A stretch of 64,000 bases of DNA from Peribacillus alkalitolerans. GTDB lineage: Bacteria; Bacillota; Bacilli; Bacillales; DSM-1321. Shown piece by piece: positions 17,379-26,097 of the stretch. A model generated the notes under the pieces. It ran no database searches and had not been told where the DNA came from. It saw only the letters and a list, made by a program, of their open reading frames with translations. Position 1 is the first letter of the stretch. Each line of letters starts with the position of its first letter. The position numbers were made by a program, and so were the translations under genes. Location of the stretch: assembly GCF_010882125.1 (NCBI RefSeq), contig NZ_JAAGVZ010000002.1:363476-427475 (forward strand). Reading direction: 5' to 3'.

Positions 17379-18194
17379 TTAAACTTCCTTTTGGCTAAAC
17401 TCTCTAGCAAATTCACCACTATAGCCCATAAATTTAGAGAGTAAATGAGCAGTTCCCAACACTTTAGGCAATGCGATTTTTTCCATAAAATCGTCCTGAT
17501 AAGCTGATTCTGTCGCAACTACATTCAGTGCTGCCAAGATTTTTCCGCTTTTATCATAAATAGGTGCGGCAACAGATTTAATTCCGGGATGGAATTCACC
17601 CTTTGTCATGGAATAGCCTTTTTGACGTATGTTTTCTAGTTGTTGCTGGAACTCACTAGGGATGGTGAGCGTTTTATCCGTAAATGGAGTTAGGTTTGAG
17701 ATTTGAAACATTTGCATGATACTTTCCTTTGACTCATGAGCAAGAAGTAATTTCCCATTTGCTGTTGCATGAGCTGGGAGTCTCAAGCCAATATTAACAT
17801 TGACAGCCGAAACCCCTCTTATTGGAGCGCTTCCTACATACACCACTTCATGACCATCTAGAATCGAAAGATGACATGAAGCACCAATTTCATCGCGCAA
17901 TGATTCCATATATGGTTGGGCAATTTCAGGCAATTTTAAGCTATTGATATAACTAAAGCCTAATTCCAGTACTTTTGGAGTCAATTGATATTGTTTGGTA
18001 TGCTCATCTTGAGTAAGATAACCCATGCTTTGAAGCGTAAACAATAAACGATAAGGTACTGTTCTGCTGACTCCTAACTGTTTAGCAATTTCTGATAGTG
18101 ACAGACTTGGCTGATCCTCATTAAAAAGAGTAATAATTTGCAACCCTCTTACTAATGAGTTGGCATTATACTTTTCTTTCTCTCCCGTTTCCAT
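17379..18194 (-). CDS. IclR-family transcriptional regulator
   Basis: This is a DNA-binding regulator of aromatic or acid catabolism. The N-terminal winged helix-turn-helix is seen in LSLSEIAKQLGVSRTVPYRLLFTL (about residues 31-54). The C-terminal IclR effector domain runs from about 85 to 260 and includes DEIGASCHLSILDG and LRLPAHATANGKLLLA. The ATG at 18194 is chosen because GGGGAGGAG lies just upstream; an earlier in-frame ATG would overlap the hydrolase gene. It follows the hydrolase gene by 37 bases, so the two probably form an autoregulated unit. The repeated TGTTTT-N6-AAAACA sites are its likely targets. Confidence 0.92.
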   Translation of the reverse strand: METGEKEKYNANSLVRGLQIITLFNEDQPSLSLSEIAKQLGVSRTVPYRLLFTLQSMGYLTQDEHTKQYQLTPKVLELGFSYINSLKLPEIAQPYMESLRDEIGASCHLSILDGHEVVYVGSAPIRGVSAVNVNIGLRLPAHATANGKLLLAHESKESIMQMFQISNLTPFTDKTLTIPSEFQQQLENIRQKGYSMTKGEFHPGIKSVAAPIYDKSGKILAALNVVATESAYQDDFMEKIALPKVLGTAHLLSKFMGYSGEFAREFSQKEV

Positions 18195-18231
18195 TCCATT
18201 TCTCCTCCCCGTATGTAAATCATCCTGTTTT

Positions 18232-19038
18232 TTATCTCTGTCCAACGGTTTGCTTTTGTAAAAAGTCGATAACCAGTTTATTAAATGTCTCAGGATCCTC
18301 TTGATAACATAAATGTCCTGTATTCGGAACTATGGCAAATTCTGAATTCGAAATCTTTTCGTGAAAAATTTTCGACTCACTTACTGGTGTTACTTGATCT
18401 AGTTCGCCACACAAAACCAGTGTCGGAACCTGTATCGAAGAAAGCAACTCCATTTGGTTTAAATTTGCTAAGGAATAAGATACCGAACGATAGCCTGAAG
18501 GTCGGACTTGCGACATAATACGTTCTGCTTCTTCAATTACCTCTGGAGATGCATTCGGTGATAATAGAGCTTTGACTCTTTTTTTCGCCAATTCATTAGG
18601 CTCCAGTGTGTTGATAGAATGCAATCTATTTTCAAGTTTACTCTTATTTTCATCTTGGCTCAATCCAGCTGCACCACGCGTCGCATCAGAAATAATCAAG
18701 GCATCTACCATTTCCGGAAAACGCACTGTAAAATCGATCGCAATGGCGGATCCCATCGAATGTCCCAGTAGGTAAACAGATTGAAGTCCTAGACTGCAAA
18801 GAAATTCTTTTAATACATCTGCAAACTGGGAAAATTGTTGGAATTCTTCCTTTGGATCCGAGCTTTCTCCATATCCTGGTGCATCCCAAGCAATGATTCT
18901 ATATTGGTCTTCCAATCCGTTTAACTGATGTTTCCATGACTGCGAATTATTCCCTAGCCCATGTAAAATGACAATTGCTTTTCCATTACCAGATTCCCGG
19001 TAATGTACCCTGAATTCATCTAAGTGACTAATTGGCAT
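18232..19038 (-). CDS. Alpha/beta hydrolase, probable meta-cleavage-product hydrolase
   Basis: The 268-residue protein has the alpha/beta-hydrolase fold with HGLGNNSQSW (oxyanion region, 26-35), the nucleophile Ser94 in GHSMGS, the acid in GELDQVTP and the His in TGHLCYQ. It resembles the BphD/TodF-type hydrolases that cut the C-C bond of the ring-fission product to release a 2-hydroxypentadienoate and an acid. This assignment rests on the extradiol dioxygenase in the same cluster. It sits first in a two-gene unit with the IclR regulator, behind an IclR-type operator, and diverges from the MFS transporter. AGGGAGG precedes the ATG. Confidence 0.85.
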   Translation of the reverse strand: MPISHLDEFRVHYRESGNGKAIVILHGLGNNSQSWKHQLNGLEDQYRIIAWDAPGYGESSDPKEEFQQFSQFADVLKEFLCSLGLQSVYLLGHSMGSAIAIDFTVRFPEMVDALIISDATRGAAGLSQDENKSKLENRLHSINTLEPNELAKKRVKALLSPNASPEVIEEAERIMSQVRPSGYRSVSYSLANLNQMELLSSIQVPTLVLCGELDQVTPVSESKIFHEKISNSEFAIVPNTGHLCYQEDPETFNKLVIDFLQKQTVGQR

Positions 19039-19114
19039 ATCAAATACCTCCCTTATACTCTACCAAATTGAAGGTATTGATTACCATCTTCAATTTGGAT
19101 CAAATAGTTTATGA

Positions 19115-19132
19115 TGTTTTATATAAAAAACA
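19115..19132 (-). promoter_or_regulatory. Putative IclR operator in front of the hydrolase-iclR unit
   Basis: TGTTTT-ATATAA-AAAACA, the same arms and spacing as at 17147 and 19314. It lies 77 bases upstream of the hydrolase start in the divergent promoter region. Confidence 0.65.
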
Positions 19133-19313
19133 TAGTTTTCAAATGAATTATAGATTTGTCAGAATTTAATGTCAATGAATCAATCTATTGGTACGACTAA
19201 TATTTACCTCGTTTATTCAATAAAAAAGTATGTAATAGGAAAAATGCACAATTGACAAACTATTCTTATTATTTTATCGTTAAAACTGCTTTTACATCAA
19301 AAAACAGAAACTA

Positions 19314-19331
19314 TGTTTTGTATGTAAAACA
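19314..19331 (+). promoter_or_regulatory. Putative IclR operator in front of the MFS transporter
   Basis: TGTTTT-GTATGT-AAAACA, extended by one more A/T pair to 7-bp arms. It lies about 120 bases upstream of the MFS start, on the transporter side of the divergent region 19039-19454. That region otherwise holds no gene. Confidence 0.65.
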
Positions 19332-19454
19332 TCAAAGGGGATATTTTGTAGAAGGGAGTGAAAGATCATCAAGTTGGCCAATTTTGTGGAGCCATTCTCA
19401 ATGTGTTTCGACTGGATTTGTTCTATTTGATCATTAAAAAAGGGAGAGGATTTT

Positions 19455-20744
19455 ATGCTTCAGAATCAGAAAAGATGGATATTCATTGCTTTACCAATCT
19501 TTTTCTTTTGGTTCTTCGGACAAATTGATAAGGTTGGTATTTCTGTTATTCAAACAGATCCAGAATTCTTGAATGCTCTCGGCATGTCAGGTGCTGACAA
19601 AAATGCAAAAATTGGTCTTCTTTCTTTTGTATTTACAATTGCTTATGGAGTTTCCAATCTTTTTTGGGGCTTCATTATCGACAAATTTGGTGCAAGGAAA
19701 ACAGCAATTGCCGGATTATTTGTTTGGACTTTAACTATGATTTCATCAGGTCTCTCCACTACATATGAAACGTTTTTAATTAGTCGAATTATCCTCGGTT
19801 TCGGGGAAGGAATGATGATTCCTGTTTCTGGAAAGTTCATTTCTGCGTGGTTTAACAAACGGGAATTAGGACGCGCTCAAGCTTCATGGCTTACAGGGAA
19901 CTATTTAGGACCAGCGATTGGAGCTATTATACTAGTACTTGTCATTTCATCCCTTCATTGGCAGGCCGCATTCTTTATGCTCGCGGGCTTTAACTTATTA
20001 ATTAATATCCCTATGTTTATTTTTCTGACAAGAAATAAGCCAGAAGAGCATCCGTGGGTAAGTAAGGAAGAAGTGGCTTTCATCCACAAACCAGATGCTC
20101 ACGAAAAACAACGATTTTTGAATGAAAATAAAAATTTTATACAAGATTATCGTTTCTGGATTGTTTGGTTTGGTATGCTAGTCTGTTCCTTCCTTTTCTT
20201 TGGAATCAGTATTTGGCTACCAACGTATCTCATTGAAGCAAAAGGGTTTGCTCGTGAAGGAATGACGAGCATCACTTCCCTCTCTTGGTTATTTGCGCTT
20301 GGATTTGTTCTTACCTGTGGTTTCCTGGCTGATAAAACGAGACGACCGAGTTTAATGGCTACCATTTTGTTTTCAATGACTGTCATCTTTTTGACAGTTG
20401 TCGTTTTTGCCCCAAATCCATATTTAGCAGGTATTTGTATGGGACTTGCCATGGGATGTCAGGGCGGCGTATTCCACCTAAGCAATATGTTCTTAGTAAA
20501 ATACTCAACACAAGAAACAGCTGGACGTGCAGCTGGTTTAATAGGTTTCACCAATCTAATGGGCGGTTTTTCAAGCTATATTATGGGCTGGCTTCGTGAC
20601 TTATCAGGTGGGGACTTCAGTACATCCATCATTATGCTGATCATTACAGCTCTATTAGGTTTGATAGCTTACTTATTTGCAATTAAAGATGAAGCAGCTG
20701 AACTTCGAATCGTACCTCTGTATCCACGTAAAATAAACGTGTAA
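19455..20744 (+). CDS. MFS transporter, ACS family (likely aromatic acid importer)
   Basis: The 429-residue protein has 12 predicted membrane helices and the anion:cation symporter style: an aromatic-rich first helix, the A-loop FIIDKFGARKTA after helix 2 and a second half beginning at about residue 235. Members import organic anions such as aromatic acids with protons. GGGAGAGG precedes the ATG. It diverges from the hydrolase-iclR unit and carries an IclR-type operator upstream, so it is probably the uptake system for the compound degraded by the island. A terminator follows at 20829. Confidence 0.88.
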   Translation: MLQNQKRWIFIALPIFFFWFFGQIDKVGISVIQTDPEFLNALGMSGADKNAKIGLLSFVFTIAYGVSNLFWGFIIDKFGARKTAIAGLFVWTLTMISSGLSTTYETFLISRIILGFGEGMMIPVSGKFISAWFNKRELGRAQASWLTGNYLGPAIGAIILVLVISSLHWQAAFFMLAGFNLLINIPMFIFLTRNKPEEHPWVSKEEVAFIHKPDAHEKQRFLNENKNFIQDYRFWIVWFGMLVCSFLFFGISIWLPTYLIEAKGFAREGMTSITSLSWLFALGFVLTCGFLADKTRRPSLMATILFSMTVIFLTVVVFAPNPYLAGICMGLAMGCQGGVFHLSNMFLVKYSTQETAGRAAGLIGFTNLMGGFSSYIMGWLRDLSGGDFSTSIIMLIITALLGLIAYLFAIKDEAAELRIVPLYPRKINV

Positions 20745-20787
20745 TATTTTTTTAGCAAAATTTGTAAGCGCTTCCTCGGTTGTAGGA

Positions 20788-20842
20788 GATTACTAACTTC
20801 ATTTATTATAGTGTGTCAATTCGTTATTAAAGGCAGCGTCCC
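20788..20842. repeat. Left copy of a direct repeat flanking the TrmB module
   Basis: GATTACTAACTTCATT and the following T(G)TnTCAATT, ending in AAAGGCAGC, recur at 25243-25348 in the same orientation. There the two halves are separated by about 45 extra bases. The repeats bracket the regulator-hydrolase-transporter-MBL module. Confidence 0.6.
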
Positions 20843-20866
20843 TAAATGGGATAGCTGCCTTTATTG
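20829..20866 (+). terminator. Terminator of the MFS transporter gene
   Basis: AAAGGCAGC/GCTGCCTTT stem with an inner TCCC/GGGA pairing, followed by TTATTG. It lies 85 bases after the transporter stop. Confidence 0.88.
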
Positions 20867-20921
20867 TTGATTTGCGCAAAATAATAGTATACAGTGCCGG
20901 TGAACAGATACAGATATACTA

Positions 20922-21713
20922 TTAGATATTCCATCCTTTTTCATTAGAATAGAAGTCTAATAATTTTTTGTATTTTTCACCATACTTCTCTTTCAGTTCT
21001 GCTTCGAAATCATTTTCAATATGTTGCATGATTAGATCGTGATAAAAAGCTGTTTTTAGCATTCCCACTACTGATGGATGGTCGGTCTCTAAGGCAGTGA
21101 GTTTTGTTGAATCTCCAAATCCACCAAGGATCGCTTTACTAGAATCGCAAAGAATCGAAAAATTCCTTAAATTAGAAATGCTCCAATCATCATTTCGGAT
21201 ATGGACAAATATGTTCTTAAGCAATGATTGACATTCCCCTATCGTAATGAGGATGACATTGACCCCTCTCTTTTCTGCATCTAGTAAGTCCCCTTCAACC
21301 CAGTGTAAATCTTCTGACCAAATATCTACAATGATGAAATCTTTTGCATTCGCAATAATTCTATGAATTGTTGTTCTAAGTTGTTTGTCACCTTGCCAAT
21401 TATAAAAACTAGGAGCAATTCTAGGCGGAGTCTTTAATTGGTCTACCAAAACTTTTGTTACTTGTTCAAATTCATTCTGTAAATGTTTCGTTAATTGTTC
21501 GATAGGAACAGCATCATAGCGAGCTGGATCTCCTTCAATATATCGGCAAGCACCTTTATCCGTTAATGATCTAAGTGCGGAGTATACATTTGTACGCGAA
21601 ACCGAAACTCTTTTTGCAACCTCATACCCTGAAATTCCAGGCTCTTCATGGAGGGTTAAATAGCAACGTGCTTCAAGATCTGATAACCCAATTTTTTTTA
21701 ACAACTCTATCAT
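20922..21713 (-). CDS. TrmB-family transcriptional regulator
   Basis: The 263-residue protein starts with a winged helix-turn-helix of the TrmB type (LSDLEARCYLTLHEEPGISG, then YEVAKRVSVSRTNVYSAL, residues 10-47). A short coiled linker and a C-terminal domain follow, with the phospholipase-D-like pattern seen in such regulators (AKDFIIVDIWSED, about 128-140). These proteins usually sense sugars or other small metabolites. AGGAGG five bases before the ATG supports the start. It diverges from the esterase-transporter-MBL operon, and two matching palindromes lie in the shared promoter region, so it is the likely local regulator. Confidence 0.88.
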   Translation of the reverse strand: MIELLKKIGLSDLEARCYLTLHEEPGISGYEVAKRVSVSRTNVYSALRSLTDKGACRYIEGDPARYDAVPIEQLTKHLQNEFEQVTKVLVDQLKTPPRIAPSFYNWQGDKQLRTTIHRIIANAKDFIIVDIWSEDLHWVEGDLLDAEKRGVNVILITIGECQSLLKNIFVHIRNDDWSISNLRNFSILCDSSKAILGGFGDSTKLTALETDHPSVVGMLKTAFYHDLIMQHIENDFEAELKEKYGEKYKKLLDFYSNEKGWNI

Positions 21714-21801
21714 ATATACCTCCTATATTAATGGATACTAAAATTCAACTAATTTCCAACTTTTATACACCATTTTATTATATATAACCACACTAAAAAA
21801 T

Positions 21802-21823
21802 AGTAGTATTAAATAATACTTCT
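21802..21823. promoter_or_regulatory. Putative TrmB-type operator 1
   Basis: A 22-base imperfect palindrome: AGTAGTATT, four bases AAAT, then AATACTTCT. It shares its arms with the site at 21878-21899, 76 bases away (centre to centre). Confidence 0.55.
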
Positions 21824-21877
21824 TTTTTTATAAATAACGTTGACAATTTTTCGAATATTTTTTATATTCATTTTAAG

Positions 21878-21899
21878 AGTAGTATTGCACAACACTACT
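21878..21899. promoter_or_regulatory. Putative TrmB-type operator 2
   Basis: A 22-base near-perfect palindrome: AGTAGTATTG, two bases CA, then CAACACTACT (one mismatch). It sits in the divergent promoter region between the TrmB-type regulator and the esterase operon. Confidence 0.6.
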
Positions 21900-22009
21900 T
21901 ATACTTCAATGTGTAATTTCATCGATTTCCAAAAGTAAAAAAAGGAGGCACGAATTCAATGACATAAATAATTAAATTCCTTGTTATCCCAAATAATGGA
22001 GGCGTTTAC

Positions 22010-22852
22010 ATGAATGTTAAAACCAATCTTGAAAATGTAAAAACAAAGAAGTTACGGCTAACTTATGGAGATGATCACTGGCAGTATGGAGATTTAAGGA
22101 TTCCTCCTGGTGCAGGGCCGCATCCTGTTGTAGTCGTTATTCATGGTGGGTTTTGGAAATCGATATTTGAATCGGATTTAATGGATGATGTTTGTGATGA
22201 TCTTGCAAATCGCGGAGTAGCCACATGGAATATTGAATATAGGAGAGTAGGAAATATTGGAGGTGCATTTCCTGGTACCTTGTTAGACGTTGGAAATGCT
22301 ACAGACTATTTAAAAATAATTGCCGAGGAATACCCATTAGATTTAACAAATGTGATTGCACTAGGCCACTCTGCTGGTGGACATCTAGCTTTCTGGTTAG
22401 CTGGGCGTAACAATCTTAAAGAAGATAGTATATTGAATACTTCTAGTATTCCCCTATCACTTAAAGGGGTTGTCAGTTTAGGTGGTATAATTGACTTAGA
22501 ACTGATGCATGACCTTATCAATTATAAACAACGTATCGTAAAAAATATAAAAATCGAAAACCCTGTAACTGATTTAATAGGCGGGAGTCCAATTGAAATG
22601 CCTGAAAGGTATGCAGAAGCATCACCTACTCAATTACTTCCACTAAATATTCCTCAAATATTAGTACATGGAGATTTAGATGTAAATGTTCCAGTTAAAT
22701 TGAGTGCTCTTTATAAAGAACTTGCGGAAAAAGCCGGTGACCAAATAAAAATGGTTACCTTACCTAATGTCGAGCATTTTGAAATTATTGATCCGAAGTC
22801 TAGGTCCTGGGAACGCATCGTTACGGAACTTACCAATGTAATAAAAGCATGA
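22010..22852 (+). CDS. Alpha/beta hydrolase, BD-FAE/arylformamidase-like esterase
   Basis: The 280-residue protein has the HGGFW oxyanion motif (about residues 44-48), the nucleophile elbow GHSAGG (near 120) and a final HGDLDVNVP acid and VEHFEII His region. This set is typical of the hormone-sensitive-lipase/BD-FAE branch, which includes kynurenine formamidases and carboxylesterases. It probably hydrolyses an ester or amide in the cytoplasm. GGAGG seven bases before the ATG supports the start. It is the first gene of a three-gene operon with a transporter and a metallo-beta-lactamase-fold hydrolase. The substrate is unknown. Confidence 0.85.
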   Translation: MNVKTNLENVKTKKLRLTYGDDHWQYGDLRIPPGAGPHPVVVVIHGGFWKSIFESDLMDDVCDDLANRGVATWNIEYRRVGNIGGAFPGTLLDVGNATDYLKIIAEEYPLDLTNVIALGHSAGGHLAFWLAGRNNLKEDSILNTSSIPLSLKGVVSLGGIIDLELMHDLINYKQRIVKNIKIENPVTDLIGGSPIEMPERYAEASPTQLLPLNIPQILVHGDLDVNVPVKLSALYKELAEKAGDQIKMVTLPNVEHFEIIDPKSRSWERIVTELTNVIKA

Positions 22853-22892
22853 TGTGCATATTATCCAAAAAAAGAAGGTGGAATGAATATAT

Positions 22893-24218
22893 ATGACAAA
22901 TGCAGTGAAAAAGGTTTGGGGATATCGCTACGTAATTTTGTTTATTGTTTGGTTACTATATATAGTCAATTACTTCGACCGTGTGGCTGTGTTAACCTTC
23001 TTACCATTTATCCAAAAAGATATGAATTTAACACCAGTTCAAGTAGGACAAATTGCATCGGCATTTTTCTTTGCCTACGCAATAGGTCAAGTTACTTCTG
23101 GATTTCTGGCAGATAAATTCGGACCGAAAAAAGTTATGAATGTAGCCATCGTCGCTTTTACTTTAGTAACTGCTGTGACTGGATTTGTCAAAAACTTTAC
23201 TCAGTTAATAGCCCTTCGTATTGGTTTAGGACTTGGAGAAGCACATCATTTCCCTCCATCCGCTAAAGCAATTAGTAATTGGTTCCCTTACTCTCAACGT
23301 GGAACAGCACTTTCTATCTTTAATACATCCAATTACGTCGGATTAGCACTAGTTCCTATAATTTTGACCAACCTTTCTTCTTCTCTATTTGACGGTCAAT
23401 GGAGACCTGTATTCTTCACATTAGCTATTCCTGGTATTATTGGTGTCTTATTGCTTTGGTATTTCTTTTATGACACACCAGAGGAAATGTATAATAAAGG
23501 TCGATTAAGTAAAGAGGAATTAGATTTAATCAATGAGAATAAAGGGGCTGTTCTGAAGGTATCCCCAACGGAAAAAGTGAAAAGTAAAATATTCTTGAAA
23601 GATAGTACCTTTTATGTCATTTGTTTAATTATGTTTTGCCAAATAGGCATTCTTTGGGGTTTCACCGCATGGATTAGTACTTTCTTAGTCCAGCAACATG
23701 GCTTTAATATTAAGCAAATGGGATATATCGCATCATTGCCTCCAATTATTAGTATTGTCAGTATCTTAATGGGCGGATGGCTTATGGATAAACTTAACAA
23801 AATGAAACCAATCGCTTTAATTGCATATATCGGCTGTATTCCTGTGCTTTGGATGATTGGTTCCGTTGAAAAGGGAAATACTACTGCCCTAGTAACTTTG
23901 CTTCTACTTTCGGGATTTTTCGTTGCTTTTAATTCCGGCTCTCTTACGGCTGCCATTCAGAAGAGGTATCCGAGTGAGGTTGTCGGTAGAGCAACCGGGA
24001 TTGTTAATGGTTGTGGACAGTTGGGGGCGTTTGTAACACCATTGGTAGCTGGTTATCTGGTTACTGTCGGTACAGGTGGAAGTTTTAACTTCACGAAAGT
24101 GTTTATATTTTTCTCATGCCTTGCAGGCTTGGCAGCACTTAGTGCTCTCTTTCTAAAAGAAAAACCGCTTGAAATCAAAGAAACAGTTCAAAATCAAGTA
24201 AATAAACAAGTAATATAA
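22893..24218 (+). CDS. MFS transporter, ACS family
   Basis: The 441-residue protein has 12 membrane helices. It carries the ACS-type first helix with VNYFDRVAV (residues 25-33), the A-loop LADKFGPKKV after helix 2 and GLGEAHHFPPSAKAISNWFP (about 108-127), characteristic of hexuronate/organic-anion importers. It imports an organic anion, likely the substrate of the esterase or MBL hydrolase next to it. It follows the esterase by 40 bases. AAGGTGG lies rather far upstream of the ATG, and a closer out-of-frame ATG precedes it. Confidence 0.9.
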   Translation: MTNAVKKVWGYRYVILFIVWLLYIVNYFDRVAVLTFLPFIQKDMNLTPVQVGQIASAFFFAYAIGQVTSGFLADKFGPKKVMNVAIVAFTLVTAVTGFVKNFTQLIALRIGLGLGEAHHFPPSAKAISNWFPYSQRGTALSIFNTSNYVGLALVPIILTNLSSSLFDGQWRPVFFTLAIPGIIGVLLLWYFFYDTPEEMYNKGRLSKEELDLINENKGAVLKVSPTEKVKSKIFLKDSTFYVICLIMFCQIGILWGFTAWISTFLVQQHGFNIKQMGYIASLPPIISIVSILMGGWLMDKLNKMKPIALIAYIGCIPVLWMIGSVEKGNTTALVTLLLLSGFFVAFNSGSLTAAIQKRYPSEVVGRATGIVNGCGQLGAFVTPLVAGYLVTVGTGGSFNFTKVFIFFSCLAGLAALSALFLKEKPLEIKETVQNQVNKQVI

Positions 24219-24236
24219 CTACAAAACATAATGTTC

Positions 24237-24266
24237 ATGGGCTATAGTTTTTCTACTATAGCCCAT
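24237..24266 (+). repeat. Perfect hairpin between transporter and MBL genes
   Basis: A 12-bp perfect stem (ATGGGCTATAGT/ACTATAGCCCAT) with a six-base loop lies between the two genes. It lacks a following T-run, so it more likely stabilises the upstream mRNA or weakly attenuates transcription than ends it. Confidence 0.75.
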
Positions 24267-24295
24267 TACTATTAATTAATGGGAGGATGGAAAAA

Positions 24296-25228
24296 ATGAA
24301 TCAATTTGGCATCTATCAAGTATCAATCCCTCTACCCTACTGGAATGACAGTGTTCATTGTTACTTAGGACAAAATGAAGGAAAATGGACAATAATCGAT
24401 ACATCGATGAATAATGAGAAAACACGACAATGTTGGGAAGCAGCCTTCTCTAGATTCAAAATCAATCCAAAGCGAGAGGTCGAGCGGATTTTTATAACAC
24501 ACCATCACCCTGATCATTTTGAATACGCTAGTGAATTACAGCGACAGACAGGTGCTGATATTTTTATCAATCAGAAAGAACAATCCAACTTGATATTTCT
24601 TGAAAAGGAATCATTTTCATCATATTACCTAACAGCAGGTATGCCACAGGAATTAGTAATGCAATTACACCCTGTTAATCATTCAACTAAAAAGTTTCCC
24701 AACAATATACATACCTTTGACCCGAATGTCCAATATCCTATTGGTGAACTTCACTTTGAAGCTATACAGATGCCTGGACATTCGGATGGACACATCTGTT
24801 TTTATAACCGAGAAGAACAGATTCTCATTTCAGGCGATCACTTAACTAGAGAAACTATCCCTTATATTTCCTATCACGGCTATGGAGATGTTAATCCATT
24901 AAGCACCTACCTTGAAACATTAATGAACATGCTTTCTATGAAAATTTCATTGGTACTACCAGGTCATGGACCCAATTTTACAGATGCAAAAGAGCGAATT
25001 ATTGAACTAATACATCACTATGAAACTCGGATAAGCCATGTACTCGCTCTTGTAACAGGAGAGATGAGCGCATTTGAAATATCAAACACTTTATTTCCAA
25101 ATAATACAACTGTCCTTGACCAATGGATTGCACTCGGAGAAACCAATGCATATTTAAACTATCTAACTGCAAAAGGTAAAATTGGTGTATTAAAAGAACA
25201 CCATGTAAATAAATATTTTAGATTGTAA
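24296..25228 (+). CDS. Metallo-beta-lactamase-fold hydrolase
   Basis: The 310-residue protein has the zinc motif THHHPDHFEY (HxHxDH, about residues 67-73), GHSDGH (near 165) and ISGDHLT (near 183), plus a final LPGHGPNF. This is the full MBL metal-binding set. Family members hydrolyse thioesters, lactones and similar bonds. The ATG at 24296 is chosen because GGGAGG ends nine bases before it; an ATG three codons earlier touches the ribosome site. It ends the esterase-transporter operon, so it likely acts on an activated or lactone intermediate. The substrate is unknown. Confidence 0.85.
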   Translation: MNQFGIYQVSIPLPYWNDSVHCYLGQNEGKWTIIDTSMNNEKTRQCWEAAFSRFKINPKREVERIFITHHHPDHFEYASELQRQTGADIFINQKEQSNLIFLEKESFSSYYLTAGMPQELVMQLHPVNHSTKKFPNNIHTFDPNVQYPIGELHFEAIQMPGHSDGHICFYNREEQILISGDHLTRETIPYISYHGYGDVNPLSTYLETLMNMLSMKISLVLPGHGPNFTDAKERIIELIHHYETRISHVLALVTGEMSAFEISNTLFPNNTTVLDQWIALGETNAYLNYLTAKGKIGVLKEHHVNKYFRL

Positions 25229-25242
25229 GTCATGTATCTTAA

Positions 25243-25348
25243 GATTACTAACTTCATTATTAAGTTGTATCAATTACTAATCAATGAGAAAATCTAGTAT
25301 TTATTATAAAAATAATTTAATTTTTATAAGTAATAAAGGCAGCATCCA
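25243..25348. repeat. Right, interrupted copy of the flanking direct repeat
   Basis: GATTACTAACTTCATT-ATTA-TATCAATTA at 25243-25284, then about 45 A/T-rich bases, then TAATAAAGGCAGCATCC at 25331-25348. It matches 20788-20842 in order and orientation. Confidence 0.55.
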
Positions 25349-25391
25349 AAATAAAGTGTACTCTTTGTAAAGGACATTTTTAAAAAAGGCC

Positions 25392-26010
<619 letters not shown>

Positions 26011-26040
26011 TGCATAAATTCCCACTTTTTACGCATAATG
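26011..26040 (+). promoter_or_regulatory. Sigma-G/F-type forespore promoter of the ger operon
   Basis: TGCATA at 26011-26016 and CATAATG at 26034-26040 with a 17-base spacer fit the sigma-G pattern TGMATA-N17/18-CATACTA with one mismatch in the -10. It lies about 50 bases upstream of the first ger gene. Germinant-receptor operons are known sigma-G targets. Confidence 0.65.
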
Positions 26041-26067
26041 AGAAAAAATTAGTTTTGAGGGATACAG

Positions 26068-26097
26068 ATGAAACGGATTAAGGTAAAAAATGGATAA
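26068..26097 (+). CDS. Possible nine-codon leader peptide overlapping gerA
   Basis: GAGGG six bases before an ATG starts a frame of nine codons (MKRIKVKNG). Its TAA overlaps the gerA start by a few bases (ATGGATAA). It could couple translation into gerA, or be the old N-terminus separated by a frameshift. Translation is not shown. Confidence 0.3.
   Translation: MKRIKVKNG

Noticed and set aside
24237..24266. Terminator ending the esterase-transporter transcript
   Set aside because: The stem is perfect but no T-run follows on the plus strand, and the next gene begins 30 bases on with a good ribosome site.
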